Shown piece by piece: positions 33,981 to 46,939 of a DNA stretch of 64,000 bases. Source of the stretch: Manduca sexta (taxonomy: Eukaryota > Arthropoda > Insecta > Lepidoptera > Sphingidae). The translations under genes and the position numbers were made by a program. Numbering within the stretch: the first letter of the stretch is position 1; the number at the start of each line of letters is the position of its first letter. The stretch lies in assembly GCF_014839805.1 (NCBI RefSeq), contig NC_051124.1:5642001-5706000 (forward strand), written 5' to 3'. Under the pieces are notes generated by a model. The model saw only the letters and a program-made list of their open reading frames with translations, ran no database searches and was not told where the DNA came from.

Positions 33981-35186
33981 CTGCGTGTAAGAAAGTTATA
34001 TGGTAGTATGGATAATATTTTTAATGCAGTTGGAACTCCATCTAGCGGCATCTTGTAGCACAAATTCGAACTTCATACTATGAAATAATTTATTATAAGT
34101 TTTATGGCTAATTTTAACGTCTGAATCCTTAAGCGTATTATAGTTAATAGTTAGTCAGGAATACATAACCAATCATTCCAATAAGTAGCGCCGTAAAGCA
34201 AGCCGCCCCGATTCAAACTATTTGTATGACTGTATATAATACAAACCTCCATACTTGACGCGGTATATTTAAACATCATATATGAATAATAGAGAACTGA
34301 AAATCTACGTTCAAATTACATAAATCAAATATTATAACTACCACATCACTTTAATACAAAGAATTGTCCTATCTGCAAAAACCACCCATAGCTTAATCTT
34401 TCAAAATTTACATAAACCAGTTAAGCAAAACAACGAAGCGACTATTTCGAAATATATGAAAATTTGTATTATGAATTACAATTACAATCATGTATGTCTG
34501 CACAACACTAGTCGTACGTGGTTTGTAAGGAATTCTTGGCCTTTGGCCGATGAGAACGCAATATGAATTTTGTTAGCTTTTTATATTTTAAACGTGCTAA
34601 TATTTATGTGCCTAAAATATAGCGTACAGGTCTGTGGTATCCGGGACATAGTCATTACTATTCTAGGAGTTAACAGACCTCTAAAACAGCAGATTAACTG
34701 GAGTTTAATGTTGTAGTTACATACATTTGGTCTTCTTGTACGATGTTAGCAGAGTTTGCACGTCCTATTGCAAGGTTGTTACATAGAGGCCTCCATACTT
34801 ATGGTGGGAATATTTCTAAATAAGGAAATAATACCAATATAAAAAACTGACTGTAATGCGAAATTTCCTACGTAATTCAACTTATCCCCGTTTCACATTC
34901 AATTTGTACTACTACTGGTGTAGACCAATAGGTTCAAAATTATTCATATTATGCTATAGAGATTTTCCATTATCATCTTTAAATAATAAGCCTTAAAGTC
35001 TATAAACTTCGTATACGAAACATACGAGGCACCTACACTTACAAACGTTGCTCGCAACATAAATTTTTATTATCAATGATAAGCGAATAAAATAAATTCA
35101 AACCGCTATGTATGGGTGCGATCGTGATCACACCTATTTCATATAGCCGGTCTGGGTATTGGACAAAGATTAAATAATATATAGAA
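33981..35186. other. No recognisable feature
   Basis: No convincing exon or signal-peptide exon for the minus-strand gene could be found here. Confidence 0.4.
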
Positions 35187-35252
35187 CTAGCTGACCCGAC
35201 AGACGTTGCCCTGTCTTAACTATGAATATTGAATTCGGATTGGTATAATTAA

Positions 35253-35622
35253 TTAATATAATAATAATAATATCGGCCCTGTATTATATTATGTATATTA
35301 CTGTCCCACTGTTGGGCACGGGCTTCCTCTACTACTGAGAGGGATTAGGCCTTAGTCCACTACGCTGGCCAAGTGCGGATTGGTAGACTTCACACACCCT
35401 CGAAATTCCTCAAGAGAACTTCTCTGGTATGCAGGTTCCCTCACGATGTTTTCTTTCACCGTTAAAGCAAGCGATAATTCACGAAGAATATAACAATTTA
35501 ATTGACACAAACACACAACACAATTATAATCTTGTCGAAAAGTCAGAAGTGTGCCTTTGGGATTTGAACCTGCAGACATTCATCTCGACAGTCCATTCCA
35601 CAACCAACTAGGCTATCGCCGC
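35253..35622 (-). mobile_element. SINE-B, near complete, nested in a Helitron
   Basis: Minus strand: GCGGCGATAGCCTAGTTGG head, B box AGGTTCAAATCCC, conserved 3' part and an (ATT)n tail at 35253-35273. TATAATTAA on both sides (35244-35252, 35629-35637) may be the target duplication, although six bases separate the second copy from the element. Confidence 0.8.
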
Positions 35623-35730
35623 AATAATTATAATTAAGAAAAAAAAATCTCAGAAAGACTTATTATTGTTTTTGTGCGTATTCTGTCAATCGTTGACAGT
35701 TATTTCAAAAAACTGACAGTATTTTTTTTA

Positions 35731-35802
35731 TGTTATAGGGGCAAACGAGCACACGGTTCACCTGCTGGTAAGCGATCACCGCCGTCCATAAACATCTGTA
35801 AT
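35731..35802 (+). mobile_element. SINE-D-like fragment inside a Helitron
   Basis: GGGGCAAACGAGCACACGG, CACCTGCTGGTAAGCGATC and ACCGCCGTCCATAAACATC. It interrupts the Helitron at 35187-35998. Confidence 0.6.
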
Positions 35803-36204
35803 AATGAATAAGTAAATATTTCTGACATTTTCTTAAATATTCTAATGTTCTACTCAACTACCTTAATTTTTTATTTCATAAGAATCTTCTAACAATAATT
35901 AACACAATAAAAAATAATTAGCGAAATTGTTCCATCCGTTCACGCGTGATGCGATGACCAAGGGAAATAGTCATTTCTATGTATATACCTATAATTTATA
36001 TACTATTCGTACAAATTTGTATGATTGCTGTACTGTGGTAGTCCGCTTAAGTAGGTCATAACTCATAGTATAAGATTGCATATAGCATATAAAAGCATGT
36101 AATGCGTATAAAAATGTCCAAAATCATAGAGTAAAATTCAAATAGTTGATAGACGTGATTCGGGGCTCATACATTGTCCTGCCTTTGACAAAATGAATGC
36201 CAAA

Positions 36205-36372
36205 AACACCAACACGAAACGGGAATCTCGGGAACTACTGAACCGATTATGAAAATTCTTTCACTAATAGGAAGCTACATTACTCCTGAATGCTATAGGC
36301 TATTTTTATCACGGAAAAATATTTATCCCAGTAACAAGCTCCTACGCGGGCGTAGCCGCGGGCAAGAGCTAC
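36205..36372 (+). mobile_element. Helitron copy, 3' end altered
   Basis: It has the block GGGAACTACTGAACCGATTA, TAGGAAGCTACATTACTCC and the hairpin CGCGGGCGTAGCCGCGGG, followed by CAAGAGCTAC where CTAG is expected. The 5' boundary is approximate. Confidence 0.55.
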
Positions 36373-37530
36373 TTTTATATAATTAGTAAGCCGATTTTTT
36401 TATAATAATTATTAATTTTTCGGGCCGGCTGCCGGCTGCGATCCCGTTGCATTACTGTAAACCTTGATATTTGTCAATTAATATATTGACTTATTTTTAA
36501 ATCTCTGCATAATGATTATAATCGCATCATTTGTGTTACAAAAATTATAAATAGGAACGTATACAATGTTCCTTATAATTCTTTAGATATCTAAATACAT
36601 ATATTTTTTGATATGTTATTCATAGAAATTTATTACATGGGATTCAAAATCGCTATACGTACGTAAAACGAAACGCCTACCGCGCTGTTTATGTTTTTTT
36701 ATTGACGACATTTTGCTACTCCGATTAGAGATTTATTCGAATTTTATTTCAAATACATAGGAATAATAAACAACATTCTTAATTTTATAATAGAGTTGGC
36801 TCAAATATTGGTTTGAGTTCGAGATTATTTCGAGAGAAATAAGTATTGCCCCATAGGTCTACGATATGTTATTCAAGTACTTAAAGAAATATCTTTTCTA
36901 AAATTAGTAATTAATAAAGAAAAATATCCGGGCTTCTTAAAACTGGCAAAAACTAAAATGGAAGAGTTTACTCAAATTTAAGAAAAATGGGTGAACTTTA
37001 CAAAGATCTCCAAGATGACAAGATGACAATCCTCATATTTCTTAATTAAATACTTCCTGCGAGGTTGTTTTGCGTCATATTAACCGTTGACGTGTAAACT
37101 TGAGGAAATGTTTACACAGTAAATTAAACTTTTGATTTTATCTGCGTGGGAATTAATTGCAATATTAGGGTTTTTGCACAATCACCTTGATATTTTGTTG
37201 CATGTTTTTAAAATTATGTCTTTTAGTCATTTGAGGTTATATCAAGGATATCTTAGAATTAAGTTAAGCTATGCTATCATTTACAAAATACCCAGAAATA
37301 AACATATACTCAGAAATAAATAAAATAAATATGTAAAACGAATTTTATGTATCAATGCTACACATAAATATTGTTTGGTCTATAGATGGACATGTTGGAA
37401 GCTATAAAGAAAATTTTTAAAAAATAATATAAGTTCCACGAATACAAGTGATATGATTTTGTATTCGTGATACTTTTATGAATAACTAAACGCTCACTTT
37501 AGGTTGTCTTTTATGTATCAACATGTCCTT

Positions 37531-37708
37531 GGCCCTTATTCTATATAACAGCATAAACTCACGTGGCTGTTACCTTACCTTTGTGAAATTAGCGTGGAAT
37601 GATAGTCTAAACGCCAATTTCTTTTTTCTTAAACGCGATGCGGTGCGTTACTTGCTTGTTACGAACGGTCAAAATAACGTGTGGCATTCAGGTATGGAGA
37701 ATAAGGCT
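37531..37708. mobile_element. MITE with GGCCCTTATTCT-type ends
   Basis: The left end GGCCCTTATTCTATATAAC faces an inverted GAGCCTTATTCTCCATACC at the right end, about 178 bp apart. The open frame at 37523-37717 merely follows this element. Confidence 0.5.
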
Positions 37709-38980
37709 CCTATTTAATCCTGACCTGAGTGGTTTATTAGCATAATCTAAATCATAATATTCATAATCTCTTTGGGTTGTTAGTTGTCTGTATTGGAAAC
37801 TTAGGTACACTTCTGAGCATGTGAAAACAAAGTATTTTGTGTGACATTTTCCCTCTGGGACAAAATTTTAATATAAAAACCCGCGATAAAATCCTTAAAA
37901 ATTCATTTTAATGTCACATTCGCGTGAACATAAAAAATAATTATTTTAGTTTGATAAGCATTTAGAATACATGTCAGTCCTCTATTTGTCTACTCTATGA
38001 CAGTATCCCACAAAAGCGATCGCTACCGGCTAATTTAGGAGGATTTCTATGCAAATTTAATTACAGCAGTTACTGAACGTAAATACAAGACCACTAACGA
38101 AGTACGCCATTAAACGCTCCGATAGGCAGACCTTATGTTATTAATTTTCATGAGGGATTGGTACTAAACTGTGTTATACGTTTGAATACTTAGCGTTGTG
38201 ACTTTTAAAGTATTCAAGGATGTCTGTTGCAGTTTTTTGGTAAATGTTTTGACGGTTTTTTGTTACGTGGGCGTGTAATTGGTATTATTTGTACTTTTAT
38301 GGATCATTGAATATTGTTATTGTCATTCATTTGTCCTTATTTAGCGAATACTATGACTAAATCGTTGGTAACTTTTAAGAATAAGTTGATGATGTCTGAA
38401 TGACTATAACATTTATTGTAGATAGTAATTATGGTGTAACAAAGCCCTTATGTTTATTAAATAAATTATTTGAATTTAATATTAGACGTAATATCGTGGA
38501 CTATAAGTTCTTCTTTTGTTTGACTCTACTGAAATAGAATCAGATCACCATATGCTCTATGCATTGAGTAGAAATGCTCGACATATTTTTATAATTATTT
38601 TGCTTAATGGTACAATAATGCATACGGATTATTTTTATAAAATTCAGGAACTGTCATAAAAAATATGCTAGATAAGTCGGTATTTAAATCTCTATTTAGT
38701 ATCGCCAGTTTTATCCGTACTGAAATTAATAAAATTCTTAAAAATCGTTACAAACAAGCATACTCACATTTCAATTGAATATTCACATACAATAGAAGAA
38801 ACTACAATTAAAAAGGTCTACAAAAAGCAGCGAATAAAAACCATAGACGGTTTATATATCGCCATTACGATTTACTTGCTTATACACAAACATACACAAT
38901 AACATGCACATTCTTAATGATTAATATATACCTTACATTATTATGATCCGATTACAGGTACATAGATTTGAGAATCGTTG
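37709..38980. other. No recognisable feature
   Basis: AT-rich, no open frame or repeat match. Confidence 0.45.
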
Positions 38981-39019
38981 AAGTTTGATGTGTGACTAAT
39001 TCAGTCACTCATCAAACTT
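38981..39019. repeat. 17-bp hairpin with 5-nt loop
   Basis: Arms 38981-38997 and 39003-39019 pair at 16 of 17 positions around AATTC. Both flanks are unique AT-rich sequence. Confidence 0.85.
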
Positions 39020-39239
39020 AAACAGAGCGCAGTTGAACGGAAAGTTACCAACACAACCACACTACTATTAGCATAATTTAATACATAAACATTCAGACTC
39101 GCGGGTAAACTAATCTCACTCTCCATACATAGCCATTGCTTACGCGATCATATGTAAAGTCAATAGGCATAATTCCGACGTAGACGTCAAAATTGACCTT
39201 GGAATAAAACAAATCGGATTGCGGTTTTTTATTTTATAA

Positions 39240-39292
39240 TTTTCTCCTGACGTTTCGAAGACTGCAACCTTCATGGCCACGGGGGAAATCAT
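39240..39292 (+). repeat. Dispersed repeat X, partial copy 3
   Basis: It carries the core of repeat X (GACGTTTCGAAGACTGCAAC, then GGCCACGGGGG) but diverges after about 50 bp. Confidence 0.4.
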
Positions 39293-39545
39293 TATGTAAA
39301 TCGAATCCTTTATTAATTATTATTAATACTAACGAATTTAATGCACACATACCAGGGTCATAGCTAGGAGAGAGCATTATGGGGCAATGCCCTACCTTAA
39401 TCAACTAAATTATACATAAATACTCAAACAAAATAAATAGAGCAGCGGGTTTTTTATTTCACGATTTGGAAGTTGATAGTAAGAATTATTCGTATTGATG
39501 GGTGGAATAACCTCCTTTTGAGATTTAAGGGAATATTGTTACAAT

Positions 39546-39607
39546 CTGTATATTACTCTAACATTTACGTAAGTTTTAACCTACGTAAATGTTAGAGTAA
39601 TATACAG
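39546..39607. repeat. Perfect 26-bp hairpin
   Basis: Arms 39546-39571 and 39582-39607 are perfect inverted repeats (26 of 26) around a 10-nt spacer. No known family is recognised; the size is compatible with a miRNA-like stem, a MITE core or a cruciform. Confidence 0.9.
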
Positions 39608-39911
39608 GTTCACACATCACATTCACAAGTCAAGAAACCCCAAAAAACGATTGACCAGATCAGATCTAGTAACATTTCTACTTCCGCCCCAGCTATAACC
39701 ACAACTGCCCTACCTTAAATTCAAGTCTAGCTACAACCCTGACACATACACACACGGCTTTTATTTCTAAAGTAGGAGACAGGACCTAATGTGTCCAATA
39801 TTCACCATGAGTATTCCGACCTTTGATGATAGGTAGCGAGCCTTTGTTTGGTATATTTTGTATCAGCCCTGATAGCGACCACATTAACAAAGGTCCAACA
39901 AACGTCATAGT

Positions 39912-39935
39912 GTTTATTTATTTATTTATTTATTA
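39912..39935 (-). repeat. (TTTA)n run, possible LINE tail
   Basis: Six TTTA units followed by TTAGGGAAACATACAATAT. On the minus strand this reads GTTTCCCTAATAAATAAATA, which resembles a retrotransposon 3' end with AATAAA signals. Confidence 0.55.
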
Positions 39936-40119
39936 GGGAAACATACAATATATTAACGCTTATAAACTAGGTAACATAACTTAAAATACATAAATCAACA
40001 AAGTTTCCACTTATAGATATCTATTATACAGTACAATAGATGCTATTGGTAAAAGTTACTAATCATTATCACATTTTTTTTTCTTTCATTTTTTTTATTT
40101 TTTTTTTAGTTTTAATTTT

Positions 40120-40290
40120 ACGTAAGTATGTCGCAGTCTGGAATCAGCCTGTGTATATACGGTTCAAACAGGCCGTCATAATTATGTCGAATGGCGAGAA
40201 GTACTGGTCTCTCGTCAGTTGAGATTCTATATTTTCCCTACTCGGCTTGCTATCAGGTGTAGTGGAGTCCCTTTATTGTGCCCGCGTAAA
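40120..40290 (-). mobile_element. SINE-C copy
   Basis: On the minus strand it reads GGGACTCCACTACACCTGAT, CAACTGACGAGAGACC, ATTATGACGGCCTGTTTG and ATACACAGGCTGATTCC, collinear with 18922-19167. Confidence 0.55.
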
Positions 40291-41179
40291 AAACATCGGA
40301 TATAAATTTTGTCTACCGCTGGACAAAAAACTTCAAGTCAGTTCCAGAAGTACCTATCAATAGGTTTCAGAATAGAGTGTTAATATCACCAGTTTGACTT
40401 TTGTAGGAATCGGTTATTACGGCATGAAAGTATAGCCGCTGGTGAGATTTAACCCGAAGAACGCTGCTTCCAAAACAAAAAGGTCAGCCTCCTTTAGGTA
40501 TAAAGCTGTTTAGAGCGCTAGCAAACACTACAGAAAATTACAGCAAATATATTATGAATATTTTAATATTATACTGCCATATTTATGGTACTGCATAGGC
40601 AATTTTATTTATCGCAATACAAAACATTGTATTCACTTTTACATGAGACAAAAATATGAAATAAATTATAATTTTTGCAGCGTGACCTTATGTATTTCTT
40701 TAAATAAAACAAACATAAAATCAAATCGCATAGTCTAAGGTTTAAACTCTAACCATCTTATTACAATAAACAAAATAAACTTTTGGTTAAACCAGATTTT
40801 TTAGTTAAACCGCGTTTAGTAATAAGACGGTAATCGATTCAAAGTTTAGACCTGGTGCAGATCTATTTTAAACCTAGTTGTACAAAGGCGCATATCAATT
40901 GACACCATGTAGGTCTAGCCGGTGGCCACTCGACCCGTTAAGTAGCACCGCTTCCTTAACAAAGGAGTCAGAGCCTCCCATTGCAACAATTGTATGAGCT
41001 ATTTACCTTATCGGTAGAACGCCGCAATCAAACCCGCTCTGAATAACCGCGACTGGTAAGATTTGATAGTTATTGAAAAAAGATTTCGGTTTTTAATTTT
41101 TTTTTTAATTACTCTGATGACGGTACTTTTTATATTAATTATGGTGTTAATTTGTTAATAACATTTATAAAATTTACCA

Positions 41180-41259
41180 CTATCACTTTGAACGACCCAG
41201 GGATCGAACCCCAGACCTCTGCACTATAGTGGTGCCGTAATACAACTACACCGAGGCAA
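41180..41259 (-). mobile_element. tRNA-like SINE head
   Basis: The minus strand has TGCCTCGGTGTAGTTGTATT, GCAGAGGTCTGGGG and the B box GGTTCGATCCCTGGG. The body after it differs from SINE-A. It is not a tRNA gene: there is no acceptor-stem pairing. Confidence 0.45.
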
Positions 41260-43542
41260 TCAAAGTTTGGTATTATTAAAATTATATGTATGGATGGTCA
41301 GATAAATATGTAAATCTTCTTTCAGTCTAGGGCATGATCAAATTCTTTCAATTCTAGCTGCAAAACAAATTTTATTTACATTTATAGAAAACATACTGAA
41401 GTAAACAATTTAGTCATTGTAAGATCATCTCATGTCTAAGCTTTGTAAGTCAAACTTCTAGGTAGTTTTGTTCCTGTTTATGATCAGTCGTAACATTAAC
41501 TATAATACAAGTAACATCTTCCTTAAATCAGTTTATGAAAAATATAATTAATCAATCAACTACCAAAACTGCTCAACCCGCATATATCAAGTCCAGTATA
41601 CATCGGCAGAAGTGTGCTGCAAATAACCGCGTTATAACAGCGATATCGTGTGCGTGATGTGACCATAGCGAGAGAGATACGATGGCTCGCCTGTCATCTT
41701 ACACCCCGTTATAGAATTAATTACGAATATTCAGGTTAGGACGAGGGTGAAAGTGGTCACTATGTAAAGTGCCAACGTGAGTTAAATACAGTATATTGAG
41801 AAATTATTCCGGGCTAAGGAAAAGCGATAGAATGTAATCAATATAATCACAAATTACGAGTCATTACCGTGTTATCATTGTCATGAATAAAAATGTTCTG
41901 GAATAAGTAATAAGACGCGCATTATAATTGTATTTTACCTTTAATTTTGATTTAAAAATTGCCTATAAAAATTAGTTACATTTCATTCACTGTCCATTGG
42001 ACCAAACTGTCTGACTAATGAAGGTAAAGAAACAACTCGATGGCTCAAGAATACTTGTAAAATACCAACAGTAGTATCGTAAAAGGCGACTAATAAGGGT
42101 CAGCAGGGTCGCTGGGTGCGCTCATCGGATGTTCTGCGCATGAGTATGTGTGGAATCTCCACGGTTTTAATTTGTGGTTGAGATACGATATTAGAAATAA
42201 TGTGTGATAGCTAATTGCTAACTGTAACTTGTTTCTAGCTGCTACTGGAGCTATGAGTAGCCTTAAAGATGATATTCACAGGGTTTAGCAATAGACTGAA
42301 CTCAGTAATGGAACAAAACTTGGGCATTTCAGTCAACCTTGTGAATAGAAGTAGCCATAGTAATCCTTGCAGTTTAGCTGAAGAATAACAATGATAGTAT
42401 TGAAAATATATTATGATACTTATTTATACACTCACAGGCGCTTTCGTACTGGAATAGACTGCTGACACTCATCACGCACTCCTGATTTCGACATGAGATG
42501 TTTTATTTTATTATATTGCATTGTGTGACACAAGTTTCTGAATAAGATAGAACCTGAAACAGAGCACCCGACACTCAATTTTATTATGTTATTTAATTTT
42601 GTTTATATATCATTCGTCTCTAACTGGGGTTAAGTAGAAACGAGCGGCAAAATTTATGATACAAACATTTTATATACTTTACAAAAAATCATTTAAACAA
42701 TTACGCTAGGAATATTCTAAAATTAAAATCAACGAAGTTTAAACTGGTAACAAATTATGACAGGTATACCTATTCTAAAATCAAACTTAAAATAAGAATC
42801 AATGAATTTCAAGCTGGCAACAATTAGGTTAAAGGCACGTGTCCAATCGAGCAACAGAAGTGTCCGCGACGTCCAGTCGTGACACAAGCCAGCCCGTAAT
42901 CTCGGATAAATTGCGTACACTTTGTGACTCTTTATAGACCTTTTAAGGTAGAAATTTTAAGATGATGATCGGCACGCTCATAATTAAGATCCCCGTGATA
43001 GGCGATTCGTGACGGAGTGGGCGGTTCCGCTTCCGAGGTCACGGGTGGTCTCGGGCCATTTTTGGCCCGGCCACTGTTTCTACTCTTGATGGTTGATATG
43101 AGGTGTCTAATCCGGGATTTGAGATGAACAATGGTATGACGTTTAAGGTAATAATTAAACGTTATTTTAGATAATTTTGCTGGCTATACTTGGAGGTTGT
43201 TGATGACATTTTTTGTATTTCCTTGATTTATGTTGGTATGATGTTTTGATCCTAAAATCTTCCAACAATTTATGGTTGGTAAAAGATTTTTACAATGTTG
43301 TTTCTATATTAAATTAATAATATTAAGTAATATCTAAGATTATCAAATTTAATAATTATCCTGTCTATATCCCATTTCAAAGTAACACGCATAGCAAGTC
43401 ACAATTTATACGACAGATTTGACTTAGTAATTGTTCCAACCGGCGATTTGACGTCAACATAAATAGCATACGAATTATACAAATATAATCATATAATACG
43501 TAAGTTTTTTTCAATTTCATTCAATAAATTAAAATACAATTC
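41260..43542. other. Mostly featureless; GC-richer patch at 42830-43080
   Basis: The patch includes the small palindrome GGGCCATTTTTGGCCCGG and GGAGTGGGCGGTTCCGCTTC. No gene or repeat is recognised. Confidence 0.35.
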
Positions 43543-43750
43543 AACACACACTCACACCTTTTAACCCCAAAGATATAGGCAGAGGCGCAACTAGTGAATC
43601 CATTGTACGCCGCATTTATTCCGTCTCATGATATGATAGTGGGCGAGCCTATTACACTTCGGGAAAAACCCAATATCACTTTTCCCAACCCGGTGATCGA
43701 ACCCGAGACCGCATCACTGTAGTCGTACCCTTAAAACAACTACGCCACTG
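43543..43750 (-). mobile_element. SINE-A copy
   Basis: Minus strand: GTGGCGTAGTTGTTTTAAGG head, B box GGTTCGATCACCGGG, body with AATAGGCTCGCCCACTATC and TTGCGCCTCTGCCTATATC. About 210 bp. Confidence 0.65.
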
Positions 43751-44862
43751 AAAAACAATATAACTATTGCTAGTACTTTAAAACTACCTTTTTTACTATT
43801 GGAAATTAGAAACGTCTAATAAAATACTGCACTGTTACGTTTGGGGATAGTAAGTATAATTCTAGTGAATGCGGGATTATAAATAACTAAAGATGTCAGA
43901 CCATACAAACTCGTTTATTAAAACCATAGTGTCTTACAAAAACATGAGCATCATGACACACATTACCTACTTTATGAAGATAAAAAAGACAAATTAGGAA
44001 ACAGAAACAACATACATGTCGTGAATCTCAAACACATGGTTGACGATATCTGATATACATACAGTAATAACTCTAGCGAGTGAACATTGGAATTCCGGTA
44101 AGGAATCGTCCTCTGGATCTCTAACTGCAACTGAGAATACGCCTTACTAGAATAACAAAAGAGTTGTAAATGAAGTGTATGATGGTCACACGTCGCTGCA
44201 GGGCTCATACAGTAGCTACGTGTGTGGCATCCTCTTGATACTTTAAATAATATACGAGCGCTGGAAGATCCCCATATCTCAACGGGGAAGTATTTTGCAT
44301 GCAGCCGCCACCTATCTTTTGGTATAATCTGAAAATGGGAGCACTGCGCAAATTAACGGCATTTGACTTTGTGCATGCATTCGAAATATATACTTTGTAA
44401 TTTACACTATTAAGTCCAAAATCCTGTATGGTTATGTGTAAGTTATTCCTTTTTGTTGCAGCGTGAGTTATACGAAATGCATTATTTGCGGTAAGTTTGC
44501 AATTACCGAATCTTTTGGCTTAATGTCACGAATTAAGTTCGGGATTGCTTGATGTGTACTTTTTACATTTAGTACGAAATAGTTTGGGGGTAAGTACTTG
44601 TTTGTTATTCTCGCAAATAAGCGGTTTGTTGAGACCGGTTACCTTACAGAACAGAAATCTGTTTTTAGTAAAAAGGTTTCACAGTAAAGTATGCCTGATT
44701 TATTAGTCCATTCGCGAACAATGCAAATTTCGAGGCCAAATTAGATTTTGACTTTTCTAAGCGTTGCTATAGAGTACTAACAAAAAAATCACAATCAATC
44801 CTTTCCCCTACCTAACTAACCATCGCTAATGAAAGTGATGTCATTCGCTGTTTTATTAACAA
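43751..44862. other. No confirmed feature
   Basis: A 78-codon minus-strand frame (43972-44208) has an ATG but no splice or polyadenylation context and no recognisable motif. Confidence 0.35.
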
Positions 44863-45110
44863 ATACACATTCACGTGTTATAATATCCCCAAAGATGAAG
44901 GCAGAGACGGAACTAGTGCATCTAATTTCCACAGTGTTATAACATCCCATGATGTATAAGGGAGCCGAGCCTATCGCCATATCAGGCACAAATTGCAGAC
45001 TCTAAGCTAATACTCAATAGGAAAATCCAATATCACATTGCCCGACCCGGGAATCGAACCCGAGACGTCACTGCAGTCGTACCATAATACAACTACGCCG
45101 CCGAGGCAGT
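44863..45110 (-). mobile_element. SINE-A copy with good A and B boxes
   Basis: Minus strand: CGGCGGCGTAGTTGTATTAT head, B box GGTTCGATTCCCGGG, then GATAGGCTCGGCTCCC. This is one of the best-preserved heads and helps define the family. Confidence 0.7.
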
Positions 45111-45214
45111 ATGTGCCAGTATTCGCTAACGATGTATAATAAATAACACAATACCAATCTACTTACGAATTTTGACGCGAAACTTTTAAAGGTGTTTTGG
45201 CAAATATATTGTCC

Positions 45215-45338
45215 ATGCTTGCAACCCAATCCGCCAATCTGACTGGGCCAGCGTGGTGGACTAAAGCTCAATCCCTATCAATAGTAGAGGAGGCCCATAC
45301 CCAGCAGTGAGACAGTATATAATACAGGGCTGATATTA
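45215..45338 (+). mobile_element. SINE-B 3' fragment
   Basis: It contains GGGCCAGCGTGGTGGACTAA, AGTAGAGGAGGCCCATAC and ATACAGGGCTGATATTATTA. It follows a SINE-A copy on the other strand by about 100 bp. Confidence 0.65.
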
Positions 45339-46650
45339 TTATGCTAGAAAAGAGTTCAATTAAAAGGTCATCATGTTATGTACAAAGGAACACTTAATAT
45401 ATTAACGTGTAAAATTATATTAATATCTCTTATAAACAAGTTTTATTTAATAAAAATACATTATTGTTACAAGTCGTATAGCCGATAAGACATCAAACGC
45501 AATCCATTGAACCAGGATCTAATAAATATACAGCATATAACAATCGATAATCTCTAAAGCACAATTACAATACCTGCCAATAAAATTGGCTATAAACATT
45601 TAAATAATCTATTTGTTGTAATATATTCGCCTTATTATTTATACAAAATCGCAATGCTGTTACTAGTAAATGACTGATTGTGAGACAATCAATCAGAGCA
45701 ATTACTTATAGACACTCACAATTAGTCTCTGCAACAGTTTTTAGCATAACAAAGTGTCTGATCAAATGAGCAGATAATATAAATGGGTAATTGCATGTTG
45801 ATATCGATAAAAAAAATTGTAATCGATTTACGCCTATTTTTATGGATTATGATAAGTGGTTTGTAGTTATAGACATTATAATATTAAATGACATTTTTTT
45901 AATAATATCGCTTAGTAATGAGGAAGTGTTGATTAATTAGATATACTTTAAATACTCACTTGTTGCATTTCAGTATCATATTCCTATTAATCAATTCTGC
46001 CGTGGCCCGTGACGCTTGATTGAATATCTAATCAAACATCTGAATACACTTTCTAATTGATGACGTTTATGATTGGTTAATATTACATAACATCAACTCT
46101 TTATCCCCAGAGCGACAAAAATAATGCAAGTAATTCACCATACGAACCTATTGTAGACACAAATTCTAATCAAAAAGGTGATCATAGTGCTACAGCATGT
46201 AAGAAATGAGTATACGATTTTTTTACACTCCTTTTATGAACTTAATTATGCTAAACTCACAAACCTTCATGCGCATAACTTGCTTAAAAAGGGTTACAAA
46301 GTTCATCACGTATTAATATTTAGATTTTATTTCTTTGCAAATATAGTGGACAAGAATTAATGAGCCATATTATAAAAGTTCAAATTGATCGTGAAAAACC
46401 TGAGTGGAACATATACGCATTTTAAGACAATGCGAACACCGATACTTTGGATAAATAGCTTATTGCTTAAATCAGCGTAAGGCGAGTCTTTCAATACCGG
46501 CACCATTTTTAGACGACAAATTAAATAAATGAATTTAGTCACTATCAAAGACAATAAAATGTGACTTTAATTTCTGTCTTTACATTGATTCAATATGAAC
46601 GTTTATAATCAGTAATTGAATTAATAAATTCAATATTTTATCTCTGAATA
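45339..46650. other. No recognisable feature
   Basis: AT-rich unique-looking sequence. Confidence 0.45.
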
Positions 46651-46821
46651 CATTTTGCCTGCTGCTCCGCCCGCGTAATAAAGTTTACCGGGGATAAAAA
46701 GTGGCCTATAGCACTAAGAATTAAAGTAGCTTCTTATTAGTGAAACAAAACAAAATCGGTTTAATAGTTCCTGAGGCTAGCGTGTTCAAACAAACATAAA
46801 AGCTTTATATATTAGTATAGA
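46651..46821 (-). mobile_element. Short Helitron copy
   Basis: On the minus strand the 5' end A|TCTATACTAATATATAA is clear and is followed by GCTTTTATGTTTGTTTGAAC. At the other end the hairpin CGCGGGCGGAGCAGCAGG survives, but CTAG is lost. Confidence 0.6.
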
Positions 46822-46939
46822 TCCTATAATGTAGGAAAAGGACAAAGCAATTAAAAAATCGATTATAATCTTTCCAAAAGGATTCGTCTTCAAAATACTA
46901 CACACAATTTGTAAAAAAAATGTGGTTTATCATTTCGTC

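Larger units (their letters stand above)
35187..35998 (-). mobile_element. Helitron interrupted by nested SINEs
   Basis: The 3' end on the minus strand is CTAG|T (35187-35190), with GTCGGGTCAGCTAG before it. Internal blocks (CTGACAGTTATTTC..., CATCACGCGTGAACGG on the minus strand) match the uninterrupted copy at 12424-12713. A SINE-B element (35253-35622) and a short SINE-D fragment (35731-35802) split it. Confidence 0.65.

Noticed and set aside
41180..41259. tRNA gene suggested by a perfect B box
   Set aside because: No acceptor-stem pairing or anticodon arm; same head as several SINE copies.
43972..44208. 78-codon minus-strand ATG frame
   Set aside because: No supporting signals; composition rich in Leu, Ser and Cys without pattern.
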